Source: JAJDTQ01 sp965204235
GTDB taxonomy: Bacteria; Desulfobacterota; Binatia; UBA9968; JAJDTQ01
DNA: 64,000 bases
Direction of reading: 5' to 3'
Assembly (NCBI GenBank): GCA_965204235.1
Contig: OZ241979.1
Location: 186,001-250,000 of the forward strand
A model generated the notes under the pieces. That model ran no database searches, was not told where the DNA came from, and worked only from the letters and a program-made list of their open reading frames with translations. The stretch's first letter is position 1. Each line of letters begins with the position of its first letter. Of the stretch, positions 42,530-52,033 are shown piece after piece. The position numbers were made by a program, and so were the translations under genes.

Positions 42530-44551
42530 CGTCCCTTCGAGCGTTGACGGCGCAGGTTCAGGGCGTCTCCTCGCGGCGTCCAGGAACGCCTGCCGACAAT
42601 CCGCCGCCAGCGTCTCCGCGTCCTCCGGGAGCACGAAGCCGGCCTCCACCAGGGACGCGGTCTCCCGGCGCACCCGTTCGAGGTAGTCGTCCAGGCTGCG
42701 GTATCGCTCCTCCAGGGACGGACGGGGGTCGCCTTTGCCCTCGCGGTCGGCCCGGTTCCGGGGGAAGGGGACGGACGCGCCCAACAGACCCGCCAGCTCG
42801 CCTTCCGCGAGTTCTTCGGACTGGAGGTTCCATCCCGTAAGGGTGGCCAGGGGGACGGTGGTCCATGGGAGCCGGACGCCGGCCGCGTCGTTGCCGTCCG
42901 AGTCCACCGCAGGCGCGAGGATGGCGTAGCCTCTGCCATCCGGGGGCTCCTTCGGACGGGCCGCGACCCTTCCCCGGGCGACTCCGTCGCCGTAGTCCAG
43001 GAAGAGCTGCCGGTTGTGGAGTCCGGTGCAGACCACCCCGGGGATGGCCGGAAAGCCCGTTCGCTCCGGCGCCGCCAGCGTCCCGTCCGCAACCCGGGGG
43101 ATGGCGCTGTCGGGCGGCGCCACGCCTTCGGTGGCCCAGCGGTCCATGGCCACCATGAGCGCGCGCAGGACCGGACCGATGCCGACGGGGTTCGTGGGGT
43201 GCTTCGTCTTCTGCCTCCCGGCCCGGCTCCCGTGCGGCGCGTTGTGCTGGGTGCTGGCGATGAGGTACATGCGCACCCCGTCGAGCAGGCGGATATCGTT
43301 CCCTCGACCGTCGGTATGGGCCAGCGACCCCCGCTTCTGCCAGTACTCGGTGGAGGTCTGGGTATGGACCACCAGCGGGTCGGTGGCGGGGCGCTTGAGT
43401 ATGCCGTCGCGCCTCCCGGTTTGAGGGTCCTCCATGACGTTGTAGGCGAAGGGGAAGAGCTCCGGCTCCAACTGGTTCGTATGCTGTTGGCACGAGGTGG
43501 CGGGGCGGGCGAACTCGTAGTTCAGGAAGGTCCGCCCGCCGCCCGCGGCGTGGGGGGACACCGCGTCGAACACGCGCCGGCCGCACTCGTCCTCGTTGAA
43601 ACCGTGGTACACCAGGTCCCGCAGGAACCGGCCGCTCTGGGAACGGCCCCAGGCGTATGCCTTCTCGACGCCCGCGCCCGAGACGCACAGCGGATTCGCA
43701 ACGTCGACGCCGTCTTCCGTTCCATATCGCAGGAACGACACGAGGTCCCGGACTGCGGCGAACCCCAACCCCAGCACCAGCGGGTCCCGGGCCGTGTAAA
43801 CCAGCTCGTAGATGGCGCCCGGGACGAACCCTCCGGCGACGTGGAGGTGGGACGCGCTCGGAACCGGCCCGTGTCGTCCGGTGGTCTCGTCCGCCGCGTA
43901 CTCGGCGAACCCCCATTGCGCGGGCGGGACCGCCTGTCGGGGACCGTAGGAGCGCATGCGCACCGTCAGTTCGGCGTCCGAGGGATCCGGATCCGCCGCG
44001 GCATAGCTCCGCACCCGGGCATCGCCGCTCAACGGGCAGGAGCGGATCCCCGGACGGGTGACGCAGATCTCGGTGCGCACCCGCCGCCGGATGGGCCGCC
44101 CCCCGTTCGCGGCCACCGGCGCGGTCAGCGTCATCCGGCGGCCGCCCGGAACCAGGTCCCCCTGCCAACCCGACGTGACCCAGGTGTAGCCCCACCGCAT
44201 CAGGAAACCGTTGCCGGCGTGCTCCAGGGCCACCGGGTCGTTACACTCGGGTGCGTCGTTCAGGAACGTCAGGGCGCGCTTGCCGCCCCGGTTGGGGGCC
44301 TCGTAGAGCAGCCGCCCGTTGCCCCGGTAGAGATCCTGCGGCTTCAGCAGGTGGACGTCGCAATGGTACTCCACTGCGCCGCGTCCGTTCCGAGGGGCCT
44401 TGTCCAGGTTGGTAATGCAAGCGTGCAACGGGTGGTCCGGCGACACCTCGCCGTGGACCGTCCCGGCCAGGACCTCGTAGGGCCCGACGGGACCGAACGC
44501 ATGGCCGTCGGCAAAGGACTGGCGTCGAGTGGTCACGAACCGCGTCAGCAT
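42491..44551 (-). CDS. Large alpha/beta-hydrolase-domain protein
   Basis: 686 residues from the ATG at 44551, which has GGGAGG upstream; a longer start at 44665 lacks support. The nucleophile elbow is Y-A-W-G-R-S-Q-S-G-R-F near residue 320, with family blocks T-S-G-W-Q-G-D and F-D-A-V-S-P-H-A-A-G-G-G-R. Long relatives are usually annotated alpha/beta hydrolase domain proteins of unknown substrate. No signal peptide is obvious. The last dozen residues (C-P-R-R-D-S-N-S-R-H-Q-D) are read from the complement of the tRNA-Arg gene, so the native stop may have been lost. Confidence 0.75.
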   Translation of the reverse strand: MLTRFVTTRRQSFADGHAFGPVGPYEVLAGTVHGEVSPDHPLHACITNLDKAPRNGRGAVEYHCDVHLLKPQDLYRGNGRLLYEAPNRGGKRALTFLNDAPECNDPVALEHAGNGFLMRWGYTWVTSGWQGDLVPGGRRMTLTAPVAANGGRPIRRRVRTEICVTRPGIRSCPLSGDARVRSYAAADPDPSDAELTVRMRSYGPRQAVPPAQWGFAEYAADETTGRHGPVPSASHLHVAGGFVPGAIYELVYTARDPLVLGLGFAAVRDLVSFLRYGTEDGVDVANPLCVSGAGVEKAYAWGRSQSGRFLRDLVYHGFNEDECGRRVFDAVSPHAAGGGRTFLNYEFARPATSCQQHTNQLEPELFPFAYNVMEDPQTGRRDGILKRPATDPLVVHTQTSTEYWQKRGSLAHTDGRGNDIRLLDGVRMYLIASTQHNAPHGSRAGRQKTKHPTNPVGIGPVLRALMVAMDRWATEGVAPPDSAIPRVADGTLAAPERTGFPAIPGVVCTGLHNRQLFLDYGDGVARGRVAARPKEPPDGRGYAILAPAVDSDGNDAAGVRLPWTTVPLATLTGWNLQSEELAEGELAGLLGASVPFPRNRADREGKGDPRPSLEERYRSLDDYLERVRRETASLVEAGFVLPEDAETLAADCRQAFLDAARRRPEPAPSTLEGTCPRRDSNSRHQD

Positions 44552-44684
44552 GGGGCGCCTCCCGCAGTGGAATGAGCGGACTTGCCCAAGGTCGTAGGCG
44601 AGCCGGCCCCGACGAGTCAAGGCCGCGGCGGAGACCGGGAGAGGGGACCCGGAATGATTCGGCAAGGGCCGTCAGGAGGGCAGG

Positions 44685-44713
44685 TTGACCGCCCCGGCGG
44701 CGTAGTCTATGTA
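44685..44713 (+). promoter_or_regulatory. Promoter candidate for GT-C paralogue 3
   Basis: TTGACC at 44685-44690, a 17-nt spacer, and TATGTA at 44708-44713 (inside TATGTAATAA). The transcript would begin near 44720 and include the leader motif and a GGGAG RBS. Confidence 0.5.
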
Positions 44714-44715
44714 AT

Positions 44716-44731
44716 AACGTCGATCTCTGGA
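44716..44731 (+). promoter_or_regulatory. Shared leader motif of GT-C genes (variant)
   Basis: AACGTCGATCTCTGGA, two changes from the AACGTCAACCTCTGGA seen elsewhere, followed by AGAGGGAGACAGACCAC and the GTG. The same AGAGGGAGACAGACCAC also precedes paralogue 4. Confidence 0.45.
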
Positions 44732-44750
44732 AGAGGGAGACAGACCACCC

Positions 44751-46799
44751 GTGAAGCCCCTCCCCGGTCTCCGGCCCGAACGCCTCACCCTGTTGTTGCT
44801 GCTGCTCGCCCTGTCCACGTTGTTCCTGTGGAGCTTCGACGAGGGGTACCTCTACCGCCCCGGCGATCACGGCTGGGATACGGCGAAGAACTTGGCGATA
44901 GCCGAGAACCTGTCGCCCGACCACGGTTTCCGGTTGTTCCGGGAGCGTCGCCAGGGACCGGGCGGCGCTCCCGCATACGATATGTACAGCCGCTTTCCCG
45001 TCGGCGGATACGTACTCATCAAACTCGCCATCCTCCCTTTCGGAAACGACCTGTCGGCCAGGATCCTGGCAGCCCGCATGCTCATGTTGCTGTTGCTCGG
45101 CGCCGCTGCTCTCCTGGCCTTCCACTCCCTCGCACGGATCACCTCCCACCGCTGGGCCGCACTGGCCGCCACCCTCCTGGCGTTCTCCTCCTGCTACATC
45201 CTGTCCTACAGCGATGTGGTTGCCAACGAGTTCAGCATGGAGCTGTTCGCGGTGATGCTGGTCTTCCACGGCATGGTGGTGTTCGTGCAGGAGGGACGGT
45301 TCCGGCAACTGCTGGCCAAGACCTGCGTCGCGCTGCTGCTGGGGTGGCGCGTGTATGCGTTCCTGTTGCCGTTCCTCATCCTCGGCCTGGCGGGTGAGAC
45401 GGTCCGGGCGTGGAAGGACGGAACCGCGCTGGGGCTGCGTGTGCGCTCGGTTGCGGCGGCGGTGCTGCGCAGCCGCTACGCGGCGCTGGGCGTGTTCGCG
45501 CTGCTGTTCGGCGCGGCCGTCCTGGGCTTCAACTTCGCCAACGAGTACGCCGCGTTCGGAGGCGAGACGCGGGTGACCGAACTGCCGTCCTTCCAGTCCA
45601 TGCTCAAGCGGACCGGACTCGGACTGAAGCAAGCCCAAACCCATGAGTGGTGGTGGCTGCGTTTCCTGCAACAGCAGTTCTTTCGCGTCTTCGCGGCGTC
45701 CGTTCCCTTCGTGCTGACCGAGCGGGGAATCGATCTGCTGGAGTTGTCCCCCTCCCTTCGCTTGTCGGCGTCGGGCCTTTCGGGGCCGGTGTTGTCGGTT
45801 TCCCTCCTGGTGTTGCTGGTGGTCATGGTCGCCTCCACGACCGTCGTTCGCCTTGCGAGGTCGATGTTGGCCCGGAGTCACTGCATGCTGCTGGCCACCC
45901 TTGCCCTGTCGGGGTTCTTCTGGGCACTGCCCATGCGCCACAATGCGGCACGCCACAACCACGACGCCTTGTTCTACGTGGGCGTCCCGTTGGTGTTCTA
46001 CTCACTGCTCCTGCTGTACGTCCACAAACGCTGGGGGCCTCGTCCGGTGGTCGGCCTCGCCGTTGCGGCGCTGCTCGCCTTCGTCGTCTCCGCCTTCCAG
46101 ATGGACCGACGATGGCGCCCGGACGCCCGTGCGGCCGAGGTCTATCGGGCTGCCCTGGCCGAACTCGGGACCATACGCGAAACCACCCGGGGAAAGGTGG
46201 TCCTGGTCCTCGGGTCCGTCGAGCCGGACTGGTCCTGGCAGGCCACACAGCCGAACCACGTATGGAGGTACTATCTCGCCGGAAGCGTCTTGACCCAATC
46301 CCTTGACCTGGAAGTCGCCGCCCGCGCCGCAGACTTCATCGTCGCCCGCGACCGCGTGGAGAGCGACGCCCTGCTCACACCCGGGAACGAACAGGTGTTC
46401 CTGTATGATTCCGCGGGCATGGACGACCTGGTCGAACTCTACCGAACCGCGTACCGACAGGCGGTGTCCGGAGACCCCGCGGCGCGCTCCTACTTCGACG
46501 TCCATCTCCGTGACGGCGCGCTGGTCCACGTCAGGGATCCCTGCTTCCGGGAGGATGCAGGATACAAGATCTCCGCGAGGGTGATCCCGGAAGACCCGAA
46601 GGACCGCCTGCGCTACGGCTTCAAGGATCTCGTCCTCCTCTTCCACCACAGTGTCGTGCGATTCGAGGGGAAGTGTATCGCCATCGTTGCACTCCCCGAT
46701 TATCCCACCTCCGCCATCAGGACGGTACAGGCGCCAAGCCGACTCCTCCGCTCGAAAGGACACCGCTTCCGGAGGGTAGCGATACCGGCGAGCCGGTAA
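44751..46799 (+). CDS. GT-C-type membrane glycosyltransferase-like protein, paralogue 3
   Basis: 682 residues from a GTG. Same membrane layout and opening (R-P-E-R-L-T-L-L-L-L-L-L-A-L-S-T). It differs from paralogues 1-2 by the block A-N-E-F-S-M-E-L-F in place of S-V-E-M-S-V-D-L-F, and has a distinct central loop (G-L-K-Q-A-Q-T-H-E-W-W-W) and a short deletion in the H-S-L-H-T-E region. The C-terminal module is present (D-P-C-F-R-E-D, G-K-C-I-A) but its T-G-Q is T-V-Q. It begins the second block of the array after the 9-kb insert and has its own promoter. Confidence 0.7.
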   Translation: MKPLPGLRPERLTLLLLLLALSTLFLWSFDEGYLYRPGDHGWDTAKNLAIAENLSPDHGFRLFRERRQGPGGAPAYDMYSRFPVGGYVLIKLAILPFGNDLSARILAARMLMLLLLGAAALLAFHSLARITSHRWAALAATLLAFSSCYILSYSDVVANEFSMELFAVMLVFHGMVVFVQEGRFRQLLAKTCVALLLGWRVYAFLLPFLILGLAGETVRAWKDGTALGLRVRSVAAAVLRSRYAALGVFALLFGAAVLGFNFANEYAAFGGETRVTELPSFQSMLKRTGLGLKQAQTHEWWWLRFLQQQFFRVFAASVPFVLTERGIDLLELSPSLRLSASGLSGPVLSVSLLVLLVVMVASTTVVRLARSMLARSHCMLLATLALSGFFWALPMRHNAARHNHDALFYVGVPLVFYSLLLLYVHKRWGPRPVVGLAVAALLAFVVSAFQMDRRWRPDARAAEVYRAALAELGTIRETTRGKVVLVLGSVEPDWSWQATQPNHVWRYYLAGSVLTQSLDLEVAARAADFIVARDRVESDALLTPGNEQVFLYDSAGMDDLVELYRTAYRQAVSGDPAARSYFDVHLRDGALVHVRDPCFREDAGYKISARVIPEDPKDRLRYGFKDLVLLFHHSVVRFEGKCIAIVALPDYPTSAIRTVQAPSRLLRSKGHRFRRVAIPASR

Positions 46800-46858
46800 T
46801 CCCCGCCGGCCGCGGCCATCGACGCTCCCGATTTTTGGAAGAGGGAGACAGACCACAC

Positions 46859-49075
46859 GTGAAGACCTTCCTCTCCCGCGGATTCCGACCTGAACGCCTC
46901 ACCCTGTGGTTGCTGCTGCTCGCCTTGTCCACGTTGTTCCTGTGCAACGTGGACAAGGGATACTTCGGCCGTTCCAGCAGCCCTAACGGGGATACGGCGA
47001 AGAACCTGGCGATAGCCGAGAACCTGTCGCCCCATCAGCATTTCCGGTTGTTCCTGGGCTTGCGCCCGGGATCGGGCGACGCCCCTGCATACGAGATGTA
47101 CAGCCGCTTTCCCGTCGGCGGATTCGCGCTGATCAAACTCGCCATCCTCCCTTTCGGAAACGACCTGTCGGCCAGGATCCTGGCCGCCCGCATGCTCATG
47201 CTGCTGTTGTTCAGCGCCGCCGCGCTCCTGGCCTTCCACTCCCTCGCCCGGATCACCTCCCGCCGCTGGGTCGCGCTGGCCGCCACCCTTGCGGCCTTCT
47301 CCTCCTTCTACATGCTGTTGTACAGCAATGCGGTTTCCGTGGAGATGAGCGTGGACCTGTTCGCGGTGATGTTGGTCTTCCACGGCATGGTGGTGTTCGT
47401 GCAGGAGGGGCGGTTCCGCCAGTTGCTGGCCAGGACCTGCGTCGCGCTGCTGCTGGGGTGGCACGTATATGCGTTCCTGCTGCCGTTCCTCATCTTCGGC
47501 TTGGCGCACGATGCGGTCCGGGCGTGGAAGGACGGGACCGCGGTGTGGCCGCGTGTGCGCTCCATCGGGGCGGCGGTGCTGCGCAGCCGCTACATGGCGC
47601 TGGGCGTGTTCGCGCTGCTGTTCGGCGCGGTCGTCCTGGGCTTCAACTTCGCCAACGAGTACGCCGCGTTCGGAGGCGAGACGCGGCTGACCGAACTGTC
47701 GTCAGTCCGGTCCATGCTCATGCGGACAGGACTGGACCAGGACGCCTCCTTCGACCCCGGGTGGTGGTTGCGTTTCCTGCGAAAACAGTTCTACCATGTC
47801 CGCGTGGCGTCCGTTCCATTGGCGCTGACCGACTGGGGAGCCGAGTTGCGGGGGTGGTTTCCCTCGGTTCCCTTTTCGGCGTCAGGCCTTTCGGGGCCGG
47901 AGTTGTGGGTTTACCTCGTGTTGTTGCTGATGGGGGTGGCCGCATCCACGATCGTGGTTCGGCTTGCGAGGCGGCTGTTGGCATGGCGACACCGCATGCT
48001 GGTGGCCACCCTTGCCCTGTCAGGGTTCTTCTGGGCCCTGCCCATGCGCCACAATGCGGCACGCCACAACCACGAGGCCCTGTTCTACGTGGGCGTCCCG
48101 CTGGTGTTCTACTCGCTGCTCCTGCTGTACGTCCACAAGCGCTGGGGGCGTGGTCCGGTGGTCGGCTTTGCCGTCGCGGTGCTGCTCGCCTTCGTCGTCT
48201 CCGCCTTCCAGATGGATCGACGATGGCGCCCGAACACCCGGATGGCGGAGGTCCACCAGACGACCCTGGCCGAACTCGGGACCATTCGCGAAACCACGCG
48301 GGGAAAGGCGGTCCTGGTCCTTGGATCCGTCGAACCGGACTGGTCCTGGCAGGTCACGGAGCGGAACTTCGGATGGAGGTACTATCTCGCCGGAAGCGTG
48401 TTGGCGCACTCCCTCCACACGGAAAGCGCCAGTAGATACTATCCCGCCGGAAGCGCCTTGACACACTTCCCGGACATGGAAGCCGCGGCCCGCGCCGCAG
48501 ATTTCCTCGTCAGCCGCGACCGCGTGGAGAGCGACGCCCTGCTCACACCCGGGAACGAACGGGTGTTCCTGTATGATTCCGCGGGCATGGACGACCTGGT
48601 GGAGTTGTACCGGGCCATGTACCAACGGGTGGTGTCCGCCGGAGAGCCTGCGGCGCGCTCCCACTTCGACGTTTATCTCCGTGACGGCGCGCTGGTCCAC
48701 GTCAAGGAACCCTGCGTCCGGGAAGACGTGGGATACACGATCTTCGTGGAGGTGGTCCCGGAAGACCCGAAGGACCTGCCCGGAGGACGCCTGCGTTATG
48801 GCTACGAGTATCTTGTCCTCCTCTTCCAACACAGTGGCGTGCTGTTCGAGGGGAAGTGCATGGCTGTCCTTCCACTCCCCGATTATCCCGTCTCCGGCAT
48901 CCGGACAGGACAGCGGCCATACCGGCACCCCCGCTGGGAAGGACACCGTAAATGGAAAGTAGAGATACCGGCAAGCCGTCAGTCCCCGCCGGCTGCGGCC
49001 ATCGACCATCCAGGGAACGGCTCCCGGTCCGGTGGCGTTGCCGGATTGGAATATGCCACGCCAATCCACCCGTGA
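46859..49075 (+). CDS. GT-C-type membrane glycosyltransferase-like protein, paralogue 4
   Basis: 738 residues from a GTG preceded by AGAGGGAGACAG. It mixes blocks: S-V-E-M-S-V-D-L-F as in paralogues 1-2, D-W-G-A-E-L-R-G-W-F as in 1-2, but R-H-N-H-E-A-L-F-Y-V like paralogue 3. The early acidic loop is shorter (Y-F-G-R-S-S-S-P-N-G-D-T). C-terminal module intact (E-P-C-V-R-E-D, G-K-C-M-A). An extra tail of about 35 residues follows the usual E-I-P-A-S-R end because the stop has moved to overlap the next GTG (GTGA), coupling the two genes. Confidence 0.7.
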   Translation: MKTFLSRGFRPERLTLWLLLLALSTLFLCNVDKGYFGRSSSPNGDTAKNLAIAENLSPHQHFRLFLGLRPGSGDAPAYEMYSRFPVGGFALIKLAILPFGNDLSARILAARMLMLLLFSAAALLAFHSLARITSRRWVALAATLAAFSSFYMLLYSNAVSVEMSVDLFAVMLVFHGMVVFVQEGRFRQLLARTCVALLLGWHVYAFLLPFLIFGLAHDAVRAWKDGTAVWPRVRSIGAAVLRSRYMALGVFALLFGAVVLGFNFANEYAAFGGETRLTELSSVRSMLMRTGLDQDASFDPGWWLRFLRKQFYHVRVASVPLALTDWGAELRGWFPSVPFSASGLSGPELWVYLVLLLMGVAASTIVVRLARRLLAWRHRMLVATLALSGFFWALPMRHNAARHNHEALFYVGVPLVFYSLLLLYVHKRWGRGPVVGFAVAVLLAFVVSAFQMDRRWRPNTRMAEVHQTTLAELGTIRETTRGKAVLVLGSVEPDWSWQVTERNFGWRYYLAGSVLAHSLHTESASRYYPAGSALTHFPDMEAAARAADFLVSRDRVESDALLTPGNERVFLYDSAGMDDLVELYRAMYQRVVSAGEPAARSHFDVYLRDGALVHVKEPCVREDVGYTIFVEVVPEDPKDLPGGRLRYGYEYLVLLFQHSGVLFEGKCMAVLPLPDYPVSGIRTGQRPYRHPRWEGHRKWKVEIPASRQSPPAAAIDHPGNGSRSGGVAGLEYATPIHP

Positions 49076-51192
49076 AGACCTTCCTCTCCTACGGGTTCCG
49101 GCCCGAACGCCTCACCCTGTTGCTGCTGCTGCTCGCCCTGTCCACGTTGTTCCCGTACAGCTTCGACAAGGGATACTTCTACCGTCCCGGCAACCATGAC
49201 TGGAACTCCTCGATGAACCTGGCCATCGTCGAGAACCTGTCGCCCGACCACGGTTTCCGGTTGTTCCTGGGGCGGCGCCAGGGATCGGACGACGTCCCTA
49301 CGTACGAGATGTACAGCCGCTTTCCGGTCGGCGGATACGCACTGATCAAACTCGCCATCCTCCCCTTCGGAAACGACCTGTCCGCCAGGATCCTGGCCGC
49401 ACGCATGTTCATGTTGCTGTTGTTCAGCGTCGCTGCTCTCCTGGCCTTCCACTCCCTCGCGCGGATCACCTCCCACCGCTGGGCCGCGCTGGCCGCCACC
49501 CTCCTGGCGTTCTCCTCCTACTACATGCTGTTCTACAGCGACGCGGTCTCCAACGAGTTCAGCATGGAGCTGTTCGCGGTGATGCTGGTCTTCCACGGCA
49601 TGGTGGTGTTCGTGCAGGAGGGACGGTTCCGGCAACTGCTGGCCAGGACCTGCGTCGCGCTGCTGCTGGGGTGGCGCGTGTATGCCTTCCTGCTGCCGTT
49701 CCTCATCCTGGGTACGGCGAGCGAGGCGGTACGGGCGTGGAAGGAGGGAACCGCGCCGTGGCCGCGTGTGCGCTCCACAGCGGCGGCGGTGCTGCGCAGC
49801 CGCTACATGGCGCTGGGGGTGTTCGCGCTGCTGTTCGGCGCGGCCGTCCTGGGCTTCAACTTCGCCAACGAGTACGCCGCGTTCGGAGGCGAGACGCGGG
49901 TGACAGAACTGCCGTCCTTCGAGTCCATGCTCAGGCGGACGGGGCTGGACCAAGACTACGACGCCCCCATCGATTATGGATGGTGGCTGCGCTTCCTGCC
50001 AGAGCAGTTCTATCGTGTCTGCGTGGCGTCCGTTCCATCCATGCTGACCGACCGGGAAGTCGATTTGCGTGGGTGGTTTCCCTCCATTGACTTTTCGACG
50101 CCAGGCCTTTCAGGGCCGGAGTTGCCGGTTTACCTCACGTTGTTGCTGATGTGGTTGCTGGTGGTGGTGGTCGCCTCCACGACCGTCGTTTGCCTTGCGG
50201 GGCCGCTGTTGGCCCGGCGACATCGCATGCTGCTGGCCACCCTTGCCCTGTCGGGGCCCTTCTGGATGCTGTCCATGCGCCACAACGTTGCCTACCACGA
50301 CCACGACGCCCTGTTCTACGTGGGCGTCCCGCTGGTGTTCTACTCGCTGCTCCTGCTGTATGTCCGCAAGCGCTGGGGGCGTGGTCCGGTGGTCGGCCTT
50401 GCGGTTGCGGCGCTGCTCGCCTTCGTCGTCTCCGCCTTCCAGATGGATCGACGACGGGGCCCGGACGCCCGCGCGGCCGAGCTCCAACGGGCCGCCATGG
50501 CCGAACTCGGGGCCATCCGCGAAACCACCCGGGGAAAGGTGGTCCTGGTCCCTGCATCCGTCGAGCCGGAATGGTCCTGGCAGGTCGAACAGCCGCGCCA
50601 CGGATGGAGATACTATCTTGCCGGAAGCGTCCTGGCGCAATCCATCCACACCAAAGACTCCAGGAGATACTATCCCGTCCGAAGCGTCTTGACACCCTTC
50701 CCGGACATGGAAGCCGCCGCCCGCGCCGCAGACTTCCTCGTCACCCGCGACCGCGTGGAGAGCGAGACCCTGCTCACGCCCGGGAACGAACAGGTGTTCC
50801 TGTATGATTCCGCGGGTATGGACGACCTGGTGGAATTGTACCGGGCCGCATACCAACGGGTGGTGTCCGGGCGCCCTGCGGCGCGTTCCTACTTCGACGT
50901 CTATCTCGGTGACGGCGCGCTGGTCCACGTCAAGGATCCCTGCGTCCGGGAGGACGTGGGATACCGGGTCCTGGTGGAGGTGGTCCCGGAAGACCTGAAG
51001 GACCTGCCCGGATGGCGCAGGCGGTACGGCTTCGAGTATCGTACTTCCGACTTCCAACTCAGTGGCGTGCTGTTCGATGGGAAGTGCATGGCTATCGTTT
51101 TACTCCCCGATTATCCCATCTCCGGCATCAGGACGGGACAGGCGCCACAGCGACGCCCGCACTGGGAAGTGGAAATACCGGCGAGCCGGTAG
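49072..51192 (+). CDS. GT-C-type membrane glycosyltransferase-like protein, paralogue 5
   Basis: 706 residues from a GTG that overlaps the previous stop; no separate GGAG leader, so translation probably depends on coupling. Mosaic again: S-N-E-F-S-M-E-L-F as in paralogue 3, F-L-I-L-G-T-A-S-E-A as in paralogue 1 and L-R-S-R-Y-M-A-L-G-V-F-A-L-L-F as in paralogue 4. A unique L-L-V-V-V-V extension lengthens one helix. The module at the C-terminus is complete (D-P-C-V-R-E-D, G-K-C-M-A, I-R-T-G-Q). Last of the array, convergent with the ABC importer genes. Confidence 0.7.
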   Translation: MKTFLSYGFRPERLTLLLLLLALSTLFPYSFDKGYFYRPGNHDWNSSMNLAIVENLSPDHGFRLFLGRRQGSDDVPTYEMYSRFPVGGYALIKLAILPFGNDLSARILAARMFMLLLFSVAALLAFHSLARITSHRWAALAATLLAFSSYYMLFYSDAVSNEFSMELFAVMLVFHGMVVFVQEGRFRQLLARTCVALLLGWRVYAFLLPFLILGTASEAVRAWKEGTAPWPRVRSTAAAVLRSRYMALGVFALLFGAAVLGFNFANEYAAFGGETRVTELPSFESMLRRTGLDQDYDAPIDYGWWLRFLPEQFYRVCVASVPSMLTDREVDLRGWFPSIDFSTPGLSGPELPVYLTLLLMWLLVVVVASTTVVCLAGPLLARRHRMLLATLALSGPFWMLSMRHNVAYHDHDALFYVGVPLVFYSLLLLYVRKRWGRGPVVGLAVAALLAFVVSAFQMDRRRGPDARAAELQRAAMAELGAIRETTRGKVVLVPASVEPEWSWQVEQPRHGWRYYLAGSVLAQSIHTKDSRRYYPVRSVLTPFPDMEAAARAADFLVTRDRVESETLLTPGNEQVFLYDSAGMDDLVELYRAAYQRVVSGRPAARSYFDVYLGDGALVHVKDPCVREDVGYRVLVEVVPEDLKDLPGWRRRYGFEYRTSDFQLSGVLFDGKCMAIVLLPDYPISGIRTGQAPQRRPHWEVEIPASR

Positions 51193-51256
51193 TCCCCGCC
51201 GGGCCGGACCCGCCACTGAAGGGGGAGGGGAGTCGCACCGCGGCAGCCCCGCAAGG

Positions 51257-52033
51257 CTACAAGGCCGCGGAGAAGGAGCGGCGCCAGGCAAAGGCGCGCT
51301 GCTCGAAGCGGGCGATGACGCCGTACTCGATGACCAGCATGAGCACGACGAACAGCAGGATCCACGCCAGCACCTGCTGCATGTCGAAGTTCTCGAACCA
51401 GAAGAAGAACATGTAGCCGATGCCGAACTTGATGCCGAAGGTCTCGGCCAGGGCCACGATCTTCCAGGTCATGCCGAACGAGTACCGGAACGCGGACATC
51501 AGGTAGGGCATGAGCTGGGGTATGTAAACCTTGCGGACCAGCATCCTCCGGTTGGCCTTGAACGACTTGGCCATGTCCATGAGGCTCTTGTCCATGGCCT
51601 TGGTGCCCTCCGCCATGTTCACGGTCACGAAGGGCGCCACCACCGCCATCACCGCCACCAGGCTCCCCACCTCGCTGAACCCGAACCAGAGCACCGCCAG
51701 GAACACCATCAATATGGTCGGTATGGTCAGGAACAGCGGTATCAGGCTCATGAGCGAGTGCTCGACGGTCTTGCGGAGCCCCATGGCCAGCCCGACGGCG
51801 ATGCCCGCGAGCATCGCGGCCACGAACGCGATGGCGATGCGAAGGAAGGTGATGCCGATATGGAAGAACGCCGAGTTGCCTTCCGGACCCGCTTCCGTGA
51901 GGATGCGCACCATGGTCCGGGCGATCAGGAAGGGGCTCGGCAGGACCTCCGGCGGCGTGAACCGGGAAGCGATCCACCAGCACGCCACCAGCGTCACCAT
52001 GGACGCCAAGCGCATATGGAACCGCATGCTCAT
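51257..52033 (-). CDS. ABC transporter permease (taurine/nitrate type), second
   Basis: 258 residues, about six TM helices. The EAA-loop is present (M-A-E-G-T-K-A-M-D-K-S-L-M-D-M-A and on to I-P-Q-L-M-P-Y). Its ATG overlaps the ATPase TGA by one base. Second permease of the importer; two different permeases with one ATPase suggest a heterodimeric channel. Confidence 0.88.
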   Translation of the reverse strand: MSMRFHMRLASMVTLVACWWIASRFTPPEVLPSPFLIARTMVRILTEAGPEGNSAFFHIGITFLRIAIAFVAAMLAGIAVGLAMGLRKTVEHSLMSLIPLFLTIPTILMVFLAVLWFGFSEVGSLVAVMAVVAPFVTVNMAEGTKAMDKSLMDMAKSFKANRRMLVRKVYIPQLMPYLMSAFRYSFGMTWKIVALAETFGIKFGIGYMFFFWFENFDMQQVLAWILLFVVLMLVIEYGVIARFEQRAFAWRRSFSAAL

